From contig RXOD01004573.1 in NCBI GenBank assembly GCA_005223375.1, forward strand, positions 1 to 20,296: a stretch of DNA of 20,296 bases, read 5' to 3'. Below, in pieces: positions 1 to 9,117 of this stretch. Within the stretch, counting starts at the first letter, position 1. Every line of letters begins with the position of its first letter. The notes beneath the pieces were generated by a model. The model ran no database searches and was not told the origin of the DNA. It worked only from the letters and a program-made list of their open reading frames with translations. This DNA is from Amoebophrya sp. AT5.2 (lineage: Eukaryota; Sar; Dinophyceae; Syndiniales; Amoebophryaceae). A program made the translations under genes and the position numbers.

Positions 1-1
1 G

Positions 2-850
2 CGGCCGCCGGTGATCCCCGAGGACGCGGCGGTTTTCCCCCACGCCAACCCCTACGACCTGTTCGACCTGGACGAGTTCACCGCGGAGCTGTCGCGGACC
101 GCCCTGCAGGCGGTGGTCGAGGAGAAGATCAGCAAGGTACGCTTCCCCTACAGCAGCGGGCCGGCGAACTCGAACTACGTGACGGTGTCCTACCGCGACC
201 TGCGCTCCTGGCATTTGCTCTTCCCAGACGCGGAGGTGGGGAACCTCCAGCGCTGGCTCACCGCGCAAATCGCGCTGCTGGAGAACGCGGCAAGAGTAGT
301 GGACGCCGAGGCCGGCGCCGCGGAGCGGGTGCAGTACCAGGACGGACAACTCGTGTTCGATCTCTTCCAAAAGGACCCGCCGATCGTGGGCAACGTACGC
401 TGCATGTGCCCGCCGGGCGGCCGCCGCATGGTCACGGTGCGGCACGGGTACGTGTGCCGGACGGAGAAAAAAACGAAAAACGGACTGCCATTCGTGGAGT
501 GGGACCTGGTGCGCTGGATGCTGGAGCGGGAGGACGGCGGAAGGTCGCGCTCGCTGGCGGATTTCCCAAAGCCGGCGCCGCGAGCAGGCGGCGCGGCCGC
601 GGGCGTCGTGCTGGCGAAGAAAGATCAAATCGTCGCAAAAGACGGAGCGGCGGGAGGGAAGGCAGTGGATGACAAGGTCCGAATCTTGGAGAATGGAAAT
701 CAGGCTGGATCAAAAACAAAGGATAACCTCGACGGGAAAGGTCGCGAAAACACAGTCCCGTTTCCCCCGGCGATCGCGAAAGTTGTATCAGATGTTGTGG
801 ATACTGTTGAAGCAGCGGCAAGAACGATCGTGCCTGCCGCTACGCGATGA
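2..850 (+). CDS. Unidentified protein, 5'-partial
   Basis: The reading frame is open from the left edge to a TGA at 848-850, so the true start lies outside the window; the GTG at 11 is just an internal Val codon. About 282 residues are visible. The first 175 or so look folded, with aromatic-rich segments (YDLFDLDEFTAEL, SWHLLFPDAEV, FVEWDLVRWMLERE) and a short Cys pair in NVRCMCPPGGRR. The rest is a low-complexity Ala/Gly/Lys tail (RAGGAAAG and following) ending in a mildly hydrophobic helix-like stretch (AKVVSDVVDTVEAAARTIV). I do not recognise the family. Codon third positions are strongly G/C, as in the other supported genes. The last 180 bases are AT-richer, so the exact 3' end is less certain than the frame before about 600. 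Confidence is for a real coding region, not a function. Confidence 0.7.
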   Translation, partial: RPPVIPEDAAVFPHANPYDLFDLDEFTAELSRTALQAVVEEKISKVRFPYSSGPANSNYVTVSYRDLRSWHLLFPDAEVGNLQRWLTAQIALLENAARVVDAEAGAAERVQYQDGQLVFDLFQKDPPIVGNVRCMCPPGGRRMVTVRHGYVCRTEKKTKNGLPFVEWDLVRWMLEREDGGRSRSLADFPKPAPRAGGAAAGVVLAKKDQIVAKDGAAGGKAVDDKVRILENGNQAGSKTKDNLDGKGRENTVPFPPAIAKVVSDVVDTVEAAARTIVPAATR

Positions 851-1697
851 GATTATGAAAGAAAGACTTGGGCTTGGCCTGTAGCTCTACATCGAGCGCC
901 GCGATGTAATGGAGCGCCGGCGGATGGGGGGGGGCTAGGGGACGATGCACAGTCTACACCTTTTTTCAGGACGAGATTTTTCCAGAGCCAGTCGGTAGTT
1001 CCACGAAGTGCGTTTCAGACCTCCACGGTAAAAATGAATATGAACTTTCCCCGTATACACGACCTTTGAATTTGATCAAATTTATATTAAAAGTTGTGCC
1101 TGAGGACGCCGACCACAGACAGACAATCAAACGCAAACCGAAGCCCGATCCCGAACATCAAATTGCTGAACGTGAACCGCGTGATCTGCGCTCACCCTTC
1201 CGGCCATTAGAAAATACTTTGACTTTCTGAGTTGGTCCACACAAACACGAAATGCGACAAATTCCCAATGAATACAAGGCGCTAGTATATTACTCTCCTG
1301 CTTGCATTTGCAACTTCTGCAAGTTCACGTACAATTACATACTCCGAAGAACCGTCTCTCAAGTGGATGAAGCTATTGGAGCTTTACGACCGATCTCTCG
1401 TTTAGAGTAGTGCGATAGGTACTCAATTACGACGTGAGTAAACAAAGGTAAAACGATACCCGACGGCTCTTCATCGATCATCTCGAACATAAGGAAAAGG
1501 CAATAAATATAAAGGATGCCGTACTTCTACCACGCAACCGATTGGAACTCTGCGCAGAGCATCATGCGGACCGGTTGTCTAGGTCGAACGAACCAACCAA
1601 GCAACGAGAATACACGAGCACAACTTCAACAAATAGAAAAGTAGCTGGATCACTTCTTTCACTTTCTGCACCTTGCCTCTTCAATTCCTGGCAAAGA
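851..1697. other. Spacer / 5' region with no confident gene
   Basis: AT-richer sequence between the first two genes. It has a G run near 925-935, a pyrimidine run ending TTTTTTCAG at about 961-969, and AT-rich stretches. No long open frame with coding-like third positions was seen. Near the right end, ATGCC followed by GTACTTC (1516-1527) could be a tiny first coding exon with its donor; see findings. The tract at 1650-1696 is pyrimidine-rich and ends in AG just before the ATG at 1698, so it could be a cis- or trans-splice acceptor. Confidence 0.5.
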
Positions 1698-4420
1698 ATG
1701 ACGAGCAACATTCCAAGCCTCTTCTTGTCGGGGATCCGTCTGCTGTGCTGGATTCTTGTGTGGTCCTCGTCAATTTTACCGACCCCGATGGCGGCCCAGC
1801 CGTCCCCATGGCGACCCCGATGGTGGCGCCGATGGTCGTGGCCCACACGAGGAGGGCAACCCACGCACACACAAAAAATCCGCGGCAAGAACGACAGGTT
1901 GACAAAGCATCGACTACGGCTCGACCAACTACCCACGCAGGACGTCAACAAAGCGAGTGAAGTCGTCTACACTGAGAACGTGGATATCTTTATGGACTCC
2001 CACGCTTACGACCACGTCGGCGACCAGTTGAGGAGCACACCGAAACCGAAGGACCCGCCGAAGTTCACCACAGAGATGCAAATTCTGTCATCCTGCTACG
2101 ATTTGTCTGTGGAGGCGCAGCGGAAAAAAGCGCGGGCGCAGTACGAAGAAAAGGGCTTCGCGTATTTCGTCCCGGTAGGCCTCAACAACAACAACAACAA
2201 CGCGCGTCATACAGCTGCTGCTCAGAACAACATTGCGAACAATCCGCTCAAACTGCCGACCACTTATCAGTCGCCGGAAAAAGACGGGGTCTGGACCACG
2301 CCAGAGGATTATCGGAATCTTTCCACGGAGGAGTTGCGCCGACTCGCGGGCAGCCGCCAGTGGGTGGACTGGCTCAAGGAAGAGGTGATAAAAGAAAGGG
2401 GGCCTCACGGTGCTGCCGGAGAACGGGGACGGGAGGGGTCATGACGACGAGTGGCTCTCCGAGACGAGTCCGGCGGCGCAAGTGTGGAATTCCCACTGGT
2501 TCAACAGCGACCGCCTGCGCAGCGGCAATACCGTCACGGGGAACGACCCGTCGTCGTATGGGTGGGCTGGCGCGGCAACGGGGAGTTGCAGTCCGGATCT
2601 GTCGAAGAGAGACCCGTTCAAGTTCTATTCCGAATGCCCGGCCGGTCTGTGGGATGGGGTTCCCGACGAAGCCAAGAAGAGGGAGCACCTGCAGCAGCTT
2701 GCGTCCAAACAAGGTCAAGGTTTGTACGACCGCGCGCTCTTTGTCGTCAACGTGCAGATGCGGGATGCAGAGAACGTTGCCGGTGTTGCACCTGCCTTGG
2801 AGGTGCTGCACGCCGACAGCACTTTGGAAAACACCGTCGCGGGAAGCCTGAAGCTGCGGCACCAAACCCTGCAGCCCGCGGACTTCCCCACCCCTAACCT
2901 GAACTACGGCACCGGAATGTCGCTGCTTGGCTACTTCAACTCCGTCAAATCAAGCGGCTTGTTCGAGGGCGCGTGGCCAGCGCTGTTCGCAGAGGACAGC
3001 AAGGTGCGGAACAAAGTCGGGGTGGAGATCTGCGGACTCGAGCCCGACGATTTCAAATATGTGACCGACCACTTCCAGAGGTCGGACCTCGATGCGACTT
3101 GGAACCATGCGCTAGGACCATTTACGCGCGGCACGAGGGAGGGGGGCATGATGTTTGCCAACTTCGTGCAATACGCGATCTTTTTGCGAAAACTACACGA
3201 GCTGGAGGTGAAAGACGCGCTAGCCGAGAAGGGGGTACAGCCACAGGCAGCCAGGGACGAGATGATAAAGCTTCTCGAGATGAAGGAGGCTGTGCGAAGG
3301 ATTGTGCTGGAGAAATTGGTGCCGACGACGAACCGGGTCAAAGACCCACAAAAATCCGAAGAAAAGTGGCGCCAGTGGAGTACGGAGCTGCTACAGCTAG
3401 GGCTGGGGAACATGTTGGGGTTAATTTTCCAAAACATCAGGAGCTTTATGTCTGCGGAGAAAATGGAGAAGTGGGGCTGCTTCTTCGGCCGGCTCCGCGT
3501 ACACGACGCATACAACGTCTGGATCAATCTGACGCCGGCAGATGAAGGGGAAGGTACTTAAACCTACAACCGGTGGGGGCTGATACAGATTCACTTTGCA
3601 TCCATCGGGACTTTCTCTTCTTTGATCCGTCGAGTCGTGCACGTGCTACCTGCTTCTAATTATATGAATGTATATTTAAAATATAATTGCGCGGCAAGTT
3701 CCTCTACTATCTAATTTTTTTTTTCTTTTTCAACACGACACAGACAGACATTCAAACAAGATACTCACCCGAGTGGAGGTGAGTGGAGGACTTGCTGCTT
3801 TGGAAGGGGCACTCGGGGCAGCTCGTCGGTCTCTAATAAATCGCACTGAGCGTCTGCGTCGCGGTGGAGACCCGTCGTAGTCTTTTTTCCATCTTCTACT
3901 TCTCGCCTCCAGCTTTCTTAATTTAACAATAACAAGTCAATTCATTCGCGATACAATTACAAACCTCATCTCTACAGATCGCGCAACTCCCAACCTGCCG
4001 GGTCAGCTGAAGAATCCGATGGCTGTGCTCGATCCCTTCACCATGCTCCCGAATCAGAGCAAGGCGCACTCGATCGCGTTCCCATACGAGAAGCACTGGA
4101 CCGAGAGGGGCGAGGAAGCGACAAGAAAGACGAACAAATGGTATGTGCGACCGGAGATGTACTTCGGCGAGGCGCTCTGGTTTAACACGAATGTGAGCTA
4201 CCACACTGCGGTGAAGGATATGGACTACATGGGAAATAAGCGAAAATCTATCGAGTCACGGGTGATCGTGGTGGACACGTGCGTGGCGCCGCTGGGCGGC
4301 CAGGGCGGCTCCAAGCGCAGACGGCTCCGCGGAAAACAAGCGCCGACGAAGACGGACGAAAAACAGGAGAAATTTTCGCTGGCAGAATTAAAGAAGCAGT
4401 GCTGGGGAAAAGATATGTAA
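1698..4420 (+). CDS. CmcJ/AsaB-like 2OG-Fe(II) oxygenase-fold protein, two exons, apparent frame break
   Basis: Exon 1 runs from about 1698 to 3553 and exon 2 from 3978 to 4420. The join restores one codon (G+AT, Asp), and exon 2 stays open to TAA. The C-terminal part carries the order of landmarks I associate with the CmcJ/AsaB hydroxylase-desaturase family: YNVWINL (3508-3528), PMAVLDPF, WYVRPEMYFGEALWF (about 4138-4182), YHTAVKD (about 4198-4218) and RKSIESR (about 4240-4260). I do not see a clear HxD iron-binding pair upstream, so activity is unproven. The N-terminus (MTSNIPSLFLSGIRLLCWIL) resembles a signal peptide or anchor, but it is followed by an odd Trp/Arg-rich stretch and the start is uncertain. 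The left frame ends at 2444, while the main frame is open from 2392; one extra base in the G run at 2398-2402 would explain this. A (CAA)6 tract encodes poly-Asn. The far C-terminus is basic (GGSKRRRLRGK). Confidence 0.55.
2183..2201 (+). repeat. (CAA)n microsatellite encoding poly-Asn
   Basis: Six CAA/AAC units in a row inside the oxygenase-like gene encode a run of about six Asn residues after PVGL. It lies in a poorly conserved part of the protein and is prone to length change. Confidence 0.85.
3554..3977 (+). other. Intron, GT-AG, 424 bases
   Basis: The donor is GAAG|GTACTTAAAC and the acceptor CATCTCTACAG|ATCGC. It is phase 1 at both ends, so the reading frame of the oxygenase-like protein continues across it into family landmarks on the far side. 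The interior is AT-rich with a T-rich tract at 3713-3730. It also holds a 7-bp inverted repeat, ACTCACC at 3763-3769 paired with GGTGAGT at 3778-3784. Confidence 0.85.
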
Positions 4421-5981
4421 GCAGTAGCAGTCGCAGTCCTCTAAAGCTTTAGGAGGGTCTACGTCTAGTACCATGCGAAGCTCTACATTACTCAGCCGCA
4501 TCCACTTTCTTGGAGAGAAATACAGTTACAGTAGATTCCACTTTATTAAGAAGCCAACCGAATCGGAATCGGTATCGGAGGGAGGAGGAGGGAGTGCGTC
4601 AGTCGAACGACGGAAAATCTCAGGCAGTGAATGCCGTAGATTCAAGCTCATCACTAAGAAGATAGCAACCTCGGGCACCAGAGGAGATGCGTCGTGAGCA
4701 ATTTTATTTTGCGGAAGTGTGCAAGTGCGTACTTCTAGTTTTTAAGAAATCATTTGTAGTGCCGCGCTACCTATTACCTTATCCTCCAAACCATAGGGGG
4801 GATGAGAGACTCTTTTTTTGTTACTTATGACCGCCGCCCCAGGGACACGGACACGCATATCCCTCTCGTTTTGCTTTTGAGCATGTCGCATACACATACT
4901 AAATCCCGACGTAGGTTGACAATTTTTAAAAAAGTGCTATACTTACGTGCAAGCTGAACGGCGAGGCATTTGAGGCAGCGTAACGGACGGTCAGATACAC
5001 ATCGAGCCAAATGGGTTCCTACTTGGCCACAAAGTCGAGGCTCCATATTCGACGTACCGGAACCGCGGCTCTCGGAGCTGCTATGCAGCTGCCGCGTCGA
5101 GTTTGGGGAGAAACTGGACCGGAGCCGTTCGGGACGGATGAGTGAGAATGTTGGATGATGAATAAATGCATCCTTCACAGTACAGAATCTAGAACTAGAA
5201 GAGCAGCATTGCGTGGTGCGCAGCAGAACTAAGTTCAACTTTACGCGGCACCACACCTTCAGTTTCCGCAGCGCACTCCGCATTGGGCACGGGAATGAAC
5301 GCGTAAAATAGTGCAGCCATTGCAATAGCGTCCGTCTCTACTTCCAGATCCAGTGCTAGACTTCGAGCACCATCATTACAGCCGCACCGGCAGCAGGGCT
5401 GCACACCAGCCCCGACGCACAAGCAGGAGGCGAAATCAAGCTTGAGTGTGATCATAAGTGTTCAATGGTGTCGTGGTCCGCTGTTCAACAAATTTGAACG
5501 TGAGTAGCGCTGAATGTCATGATCCAGCATCGAGCATGTGGATATGAATGAGATTCGTTTCCCCGCTACACCCTCTCGTCGTCGTTTGCTCGTGCCTTTT
5601 CAGCATCAAAGTCGATCTCATCAAGATCCACGTCCTCGACCTTCGCCGCGAGCTTGCTCTAATTATGAAAATGAAGCTCGCACTCGCTGCGATTGCAAAG
5701 AGCAGGAACAAGAACAACGTAACTATACAATAATCTTAATGCTCAACAGAGTACGTTGTAGAACAAGTGACTGACTCCGCGTTTCTTTCTCTGAAGAACA
5801 AGTAGACGTACTAGAACTAGAGGCGGCTTTTTCTACTCCTGCGCCTCCTGCAGAATGAGAATCAGACTCAACAATGTAGAGGCTCTTCGTCGTGAGTCTG
5901 TATGAAGATTGATAGAGCAATCGTTCACTTCCCGTGAAGTGGGGAAACGATGCAGCGTTAGAATTCATTGGCGTGAAGAAC
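4421..5981. other. Long spacer upstream of ribD, no confident gene
   Basis: About 1.5 kb with mixed composition. A 74-codon frame at 4473-4697 begins with a plausible ATG (AGTACCATGC) but has AT-rich third positions. A frame at 4970-5158 (visible end GRMSENVG) is followed at once by AATAAA and could be a terminal exon, without an identifiable upstream partner. A second GTACTTC is at 4729. Minus-strand frames at 4825-5325 and 5195-5455 are Cys/Ser-rich without protein-like organisation. A 6-bp hairpin (CACTTC, loop CCGT, GAAGTG) sits at 5926-5941, about 40 bases before the ribD start. One copy of a 17-base direct repeat is at 5849-5865. Confidence 0.5.
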
Positions 5982-6044
5982 ATGATGGGTACTTCAACTT
6001 CTTCGGATAAGACAAGGCGCGAGGAGGTGCAGAATGAGAATCAG
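5849..6044 (+). repeat. 17-base direct repeat flanking the ribD start
   Basis: TGCAGAATGAGAATCAG occurs exactly at 5849-5865 and again at 6028-6044, 179 bases apart. The second copy is inside the putative ribD intron and the first is in the upstream spacer. Confidence 0.9.
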
Positions 6045-7787
6045 TCAATTTTTTCTGCAGTAGAGCCAGAGCTGCCGCGGTCGCCGTTGCCGCGCAGCCA
6101 AGCCGAGTGGGATGCGCACTGGATGCTGGAGGCCGTCAAGGAGGGCGACAGAGGACGTCTGATCACCGCACCGAACCCCTGGGTCGGATGCGTCATTGTG
6201 AACCGGAATCGCATTATCGGTCGCGGGTTTCACAGGGGGCCCAACACGCCGCACGCCGAGCCCATGGCCGTCTGGGACGCGCTTTACGGTCGGGGCGGGG
6301 GCGACAGCACCTGCACGGATGCAGTTGAAGCTGAAGATGTCGAGGACGTCGGAAGCTGCGACCACGCCGAGCAGCAGCTGTACAACCGAATGCAAGAGCG
6401 GCTTGCTTCTTCGGACACCTCTGAGCTCCTGCAGGACGGTGAAACAACCCTGTACACGACACTGGAACCCTGCCACGCGGGTCCCGGGAAGCGCACGCCG
6501 CCATGCGATGCGCTCATCGTGCGAAAGGGCATTAAGCGGGTCTGCATCGGCCTTGCGGACGCGGACTCAACGTTCGGAAACGGCAGGGACTTCCTCCGCC
6601 AGAACGGCGTGGAAGTGGTGTCACTGGACAGCACGTCGGAAGAAAGAACAACTCGAACAACTGCAGTTGCATCATCTGCAGTAGCAGGGTTAGCAGTCGG
6701 CACAGGAGCTTCATCAACATCACTCCCATCGACACATGTTGGTCAGGACTCTAGCACAACTACGAGGAGCATCAACATTCCGGCAGGCTGCACGAGCACG
6801 ATCGTTGCGCGCGCCAGAGCGGCCTGCCTGGAGTCGCTGCGGCCGTACCTGTACCACCGGCGCACGGGGATGGCGTACTGTGTGCTGAAGATCGCGTGCT
6901 CGATGGATGGGAAAATTGCGTGCGCAGACGACACGTCGCAGTGGATCACGATGGAAAAAGCGCGGCAGGACTCCCACCTGCGTTTCCGCGCGTGTTCGCA
7001 GGCCATGATCGTGGGCTCAAGCACCTACCTCAAGGACCGACCCAGGCTGAACGTGCGGCTTGGAGGTTTTGGTGCAACTGCTGCGGCTGGTGGCGCTGAA
7101 GCTCGAGGAGACGGTGATGGCCAGGGAGGAGGCGTGAGGTTGAAGTACAGAGATCCGCTGCGCGTAGTCGTCGACACGCGCGGACGCCTGGCTGAGGAAT
7201 TGATGCAGCGCGGCAGCACGGGAGATGTAGATGAAACAGCTGCCGCGCCTGCCATGACACCCGGGGCGCGCCCCTGGCTGGTGATAACCTCGATGGAAAA
7301 CTACGAGCGGCTGGCGTCAAGCGGGCTGAAGAACGCCGAAATTGTTGCGATGCCGACATCCCCGCCATCACTGACTGAAAGTAATCATGATTCTTCGATC
7401 GGATCACTCCGAGGTGGAGAAGCGAAAATCGACATGCGCGCAGTGCTAAAATACCTGGCGAAAGAACGTGGAGTGTTGCAAGCGACTGTAGAGGGCGGCA
7501 GCGTCTTGCAAGGAACGTTTTTGCGCGCCAACCTGGTGCAAGAGATCGGGATCTATCAGGGAGCGTGTCTTTTGGGGCGCACGGGGCGCTCGTGGGCGAC
7601 CGAAGAGCTCACAACTACGATAGCCGACGCGAACTTCTGGACGCTCAGGAACGTCACGAAATTCGACAACGATGTGCTGCTGGAATATATCCGGAAAGAA
7701 AAAGCATCAAGTTACGGCAAAAGCACTAAGTTTCGCTCGCAGGAGTCGTCGTGTTCTACTGCGATGAACCTGAACCCTCAGAGGTGA
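5982..7787 (+). CDS. ribD: Bifunctional riboflavin deaminase/reductase (RibD type)
   Basis: Catalyses two successive riboflavin-pathway steps: zinc-dependent deamination of the diaminohydroxy-phosphoribosylaminopyrimidine, then NADPH-dependent reduction of the ribose to ribityl. The deaminase domain (about residues 44-215) has APNPWVGCVIV at 63-73, HAE at 91-93 and LEPC...RTPPC with Cys164 and Cys175 as the other zinc ligands. The reductase domain (about 293-570) has KIACSMDGKIA, SQWIT, VGSSTYLKDRPRLNVR and EGGSVLQGTF. Both halves keep their key residues, unlike plant pairs where one half is degenerate. Oddities: an acidic insertion of about 55 residues between HAE and the Cys pair, C-x10-C instead of the usual C-x8-C, a Ser/Thr linker (216-270), and Gly/Ala-rich insertions in the reductase. 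Full length is 601 residues, against about 370 in bacteria. The start is the ATG-ATG at 5982; the upstream GTG is not a plausible eukaryotic start. Bases 5989-6060 may be an intron, giving 577 residues. No targeting peptide is obvious. Confidence 0.93.
   Translation: MMGTSTSSDKTRREEVQNENQSIFSAVEPELPRSPLPRSQAEWDAHWMLEAVKEGDRGRLITAPNPWVGCVIVNRNRIIGRGFHRGPNTPHAEPMAVWDALYGRGGGDSTCTDAVEAEDVEDVGSCDHAEQQLYNRMQERLASSDTSELLQDGETTLYTTLEPCHAGPGKRTPPCDALIVRKGIKRVCIGLADADSTFGNGRDFLRQNGVEVVSLDSTSEERTTRTTAVASSAVAGLAVGTGASSTSLPSTHVGQDSSTTTRSINIPAGCTSTIVARARAACLESLRPYLYHRRTGMAYCVLKIACSMDGKIACADDTSQWITMEKARQDSHLRFRACSQAMIVGSSTYLKDRPRLNVRLGGFGATAAAGGAEARGDGDGQGGGVRLKYRDPLRVVVDTRGRLAEELMQRGSTGDVDETAAAPAMTPGARPWLVITSMENYERLASSGLKNAEIVAMPTSPPSLTESNHDSSIGSLRGGEAKIDMRAVLKYLAKERGVLQATVEGGSVLQGTFLRANLVQEIGIYQGACLLGRTGRSWATEELTTTIADANFWTLRNVTKFDNDVLLEYIRKEKASSYGKSTKFRSQESSCSTAMNLNPQR
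5989..6060 (+). other. Putative stop-free 72-base intron in ribD
   Basis: GTACTTCAACTTC follows ATGATGG, and the segment ends TTTTTTCTGCAG. The donor matches the GTACTT form seen elsewhere in the window, and the acceptor has a strong T tract. The length is a multiple of three with no stop, so retention or removal both keep frame (phase 1, restoring a Val codon). It is AT-richer than the flanking exon and precedes the conserved deaminase core. Confidence 0.6.
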
Positions 7788-8154
7788 CTTTCCATTGGGG
7801 AAGACTGATCCGGAGCGGAGTGGAGAGTTTCGAATGTGAACGGTCGTGTTCTTCCGCACATATTTTCACGTTGCATTGCACGGAAACCGGAACCAGAGTT
7901 GTGTGTAGAAAAAATGGAAGAGTAGTACTAGCACCAACACCCAGTACAAGTAGCCAAACGCAAAGGCAAACCGCCTTCGTCCTCGAAGACCTACTTTCGC
8001 ATTTTTCATCTTCATCAAAGCGAATGAAATTCAAAAAAATCACAATGACAATCAGTGAAAGATGAAGGCCAGTGTAAATCAAGAAGCAACGACGCGGCCG
8101 CGGTGCTCGTCCATTGATATTGAATTTGAACAAGCACTTTTGTAGCAGCAGAGG
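7788..8154. other. Spacer, no confident gene
   Basis: Between ribD and the next start. One frame stays open from inside the ribD tail to 8065 (FHWGRLIRSGVESFE and following). It lacks its own ATG near the left edge and overlaps ribD, so I treat it as chance. A NotI-like GCGGCCGCGG is at 8095-8104. ACTTTTGTAG shortly before the next ATG could serve as an acceptor. Confidence 0.5.
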
Positions 8155-8487
8155 ATGCCGGAGCCACGAGCGACGCCGTCGTCCAACGTCGTGAGCGGGG
8201 TTGAAGAAGATTTTCACTTCCGGCTGGAGGAGTCCTCGCTTCTCGCCGATTTGCGTGCGCAATTGGCAGGTTTGCGCGAGAAAAAACGAATTTTGCAGGA
8301 GCGGCGCGAGGCTGCTGAGATCGTAGCAGCTGACGGGCTCGCGGAACTCCAGCTTGCGCAGCAGAAAGAATCCACCAAACTGCAGGAAGCGCGCGTGGCC
8401 TTTCGTCGGAGCACCGCGACGCTTCAAAGACTGCAAAAAGCCCCCGGACCACCGTCCTCGTCAAGGGCATCGACATTTCGCGTCTGA
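8155..8487 (+). CDS. Small coiled-coil protein, 110 residues
   Basis: A short single-exon frame starting at AGAGGATGCC. Residues about 17-85 are strongly helical with heptad-like Leu spacing (LLADLRAQLAGLREKKRILQ, then AELQLAQQKESTKLQEA), flanked by Pro/Ser-rich ends (PEPRATPSSN and APGPPSSSRA). Third positions are mostly G/C, as in the other supported genes and unlike the surrounding spacers. I do not recognise a family; a small structural or cytoskeleton-associated protein is possible. The overlapping minus-strand frame of 210 codons is judged a shadow because it runs into AT-rich spacer on both sides. Confidence 0.6.
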   Translation: MPEPRATPSSNVVSGVEEDFHFRLEESSLLADLRAQLAGLREKKRILQERREAAEIVAADGLAELQLAQQKESTKLQEARVAFRRSTATLQRLQKAPGPPSSSRASTFRV

Positions 8488-9117
8488 ATCTGATCGTGTA
8501 GTTTGCACGACAAAAATGCAAATGGTGCCAATTCGTCATCAAGTGTAGAAGTAGAACGATACGATATTGATTGAAGAAGGAACAGTACATCATACTCGCT
8601 CGAATGGAAAGGCGGGTCGCGCGGAGGTGGACACAGACAACAATCAAAGAATGAATGTTGCTCTACCTCCTCCCAAATGTCAACAAGCTACAAGTGGCGC
8701 GAGCCTGCTAGGCTCCGGGCATGATGCAGATGCACTGCAGCTGTTCCGAGCACCCTGCTTGATTCTCTTTGCGTCGCGGGACGTTATCGCTACAAGCAGT
8801 GAGTTGCAGAACCAACTGACAGATTTTTGGTGGAGCAAAATGAAAGATACTTACTTACATTGGTCACGGAGGTCCAGATCGATTTGCCTCGTCAGACGAA
8901 GATATGAATACTTCAGTTCATTATCATTCTCGTCACCGGAACGAAGATCATACACTTGCACTTCGGCCCACCAGACAGACTAGAACAGATAGTTGGGGGC
9001 ATCCGCATCGATAAAGAACATAACCAAACCATAGCTGCTCGATTTCGATACCGATAGCTGCTCTGATCGATTTGCTCTTGGTAGTTAATATCCAAAATCG
9101 GATAGAGGAAGCCCACC
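8488..9117. other. Spacer with a weak 111-codon frame
   Basis: Mostly AT-rich. A frame from the ATG at 8652 to 8983 has a readable middle (PCLILFASRDVIATSSELQN) reminiscent of an alpha/beta-hydrolase strand. Its third positions are not biased, and its end turns Arg/Ser-rich, so it may contain one exon or be chance. A perfect canonical donor string (GTAAGTAAGTAT) lies on the minus strand at about 8846-8858, with no matching minus-strand gene seen. Confidence 0.35.

Noticed and set aside
4473..4697. 74-codon frame with ATG
   Set aside because: AT-rich third positions and low-complexity Ser/Gly content; kept only as a note in the spacer entry.
4825..5325. Minus-strand frame of 166 codons
   Set aside because: Cys/Ser/Arg-rich with no recognisable organisation and no third-position bias, in an AT-mixed spacer.
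7751..8065. Plus-strand frame overlapping the end of ribD (FHWGRLIRSGVE and on)
   Set aside because: No ATG at the left edge, starts inside ribD in another frame, AT-richer third positions; no splice path from ribD was found.
8842..8860. Minus-strand string GTAAGTAAGTAT, a perfect canonical splice donor
   Set aside because: The minus-strand sequence before it carries stops in short order and shows no protein-like frame; probably chance.
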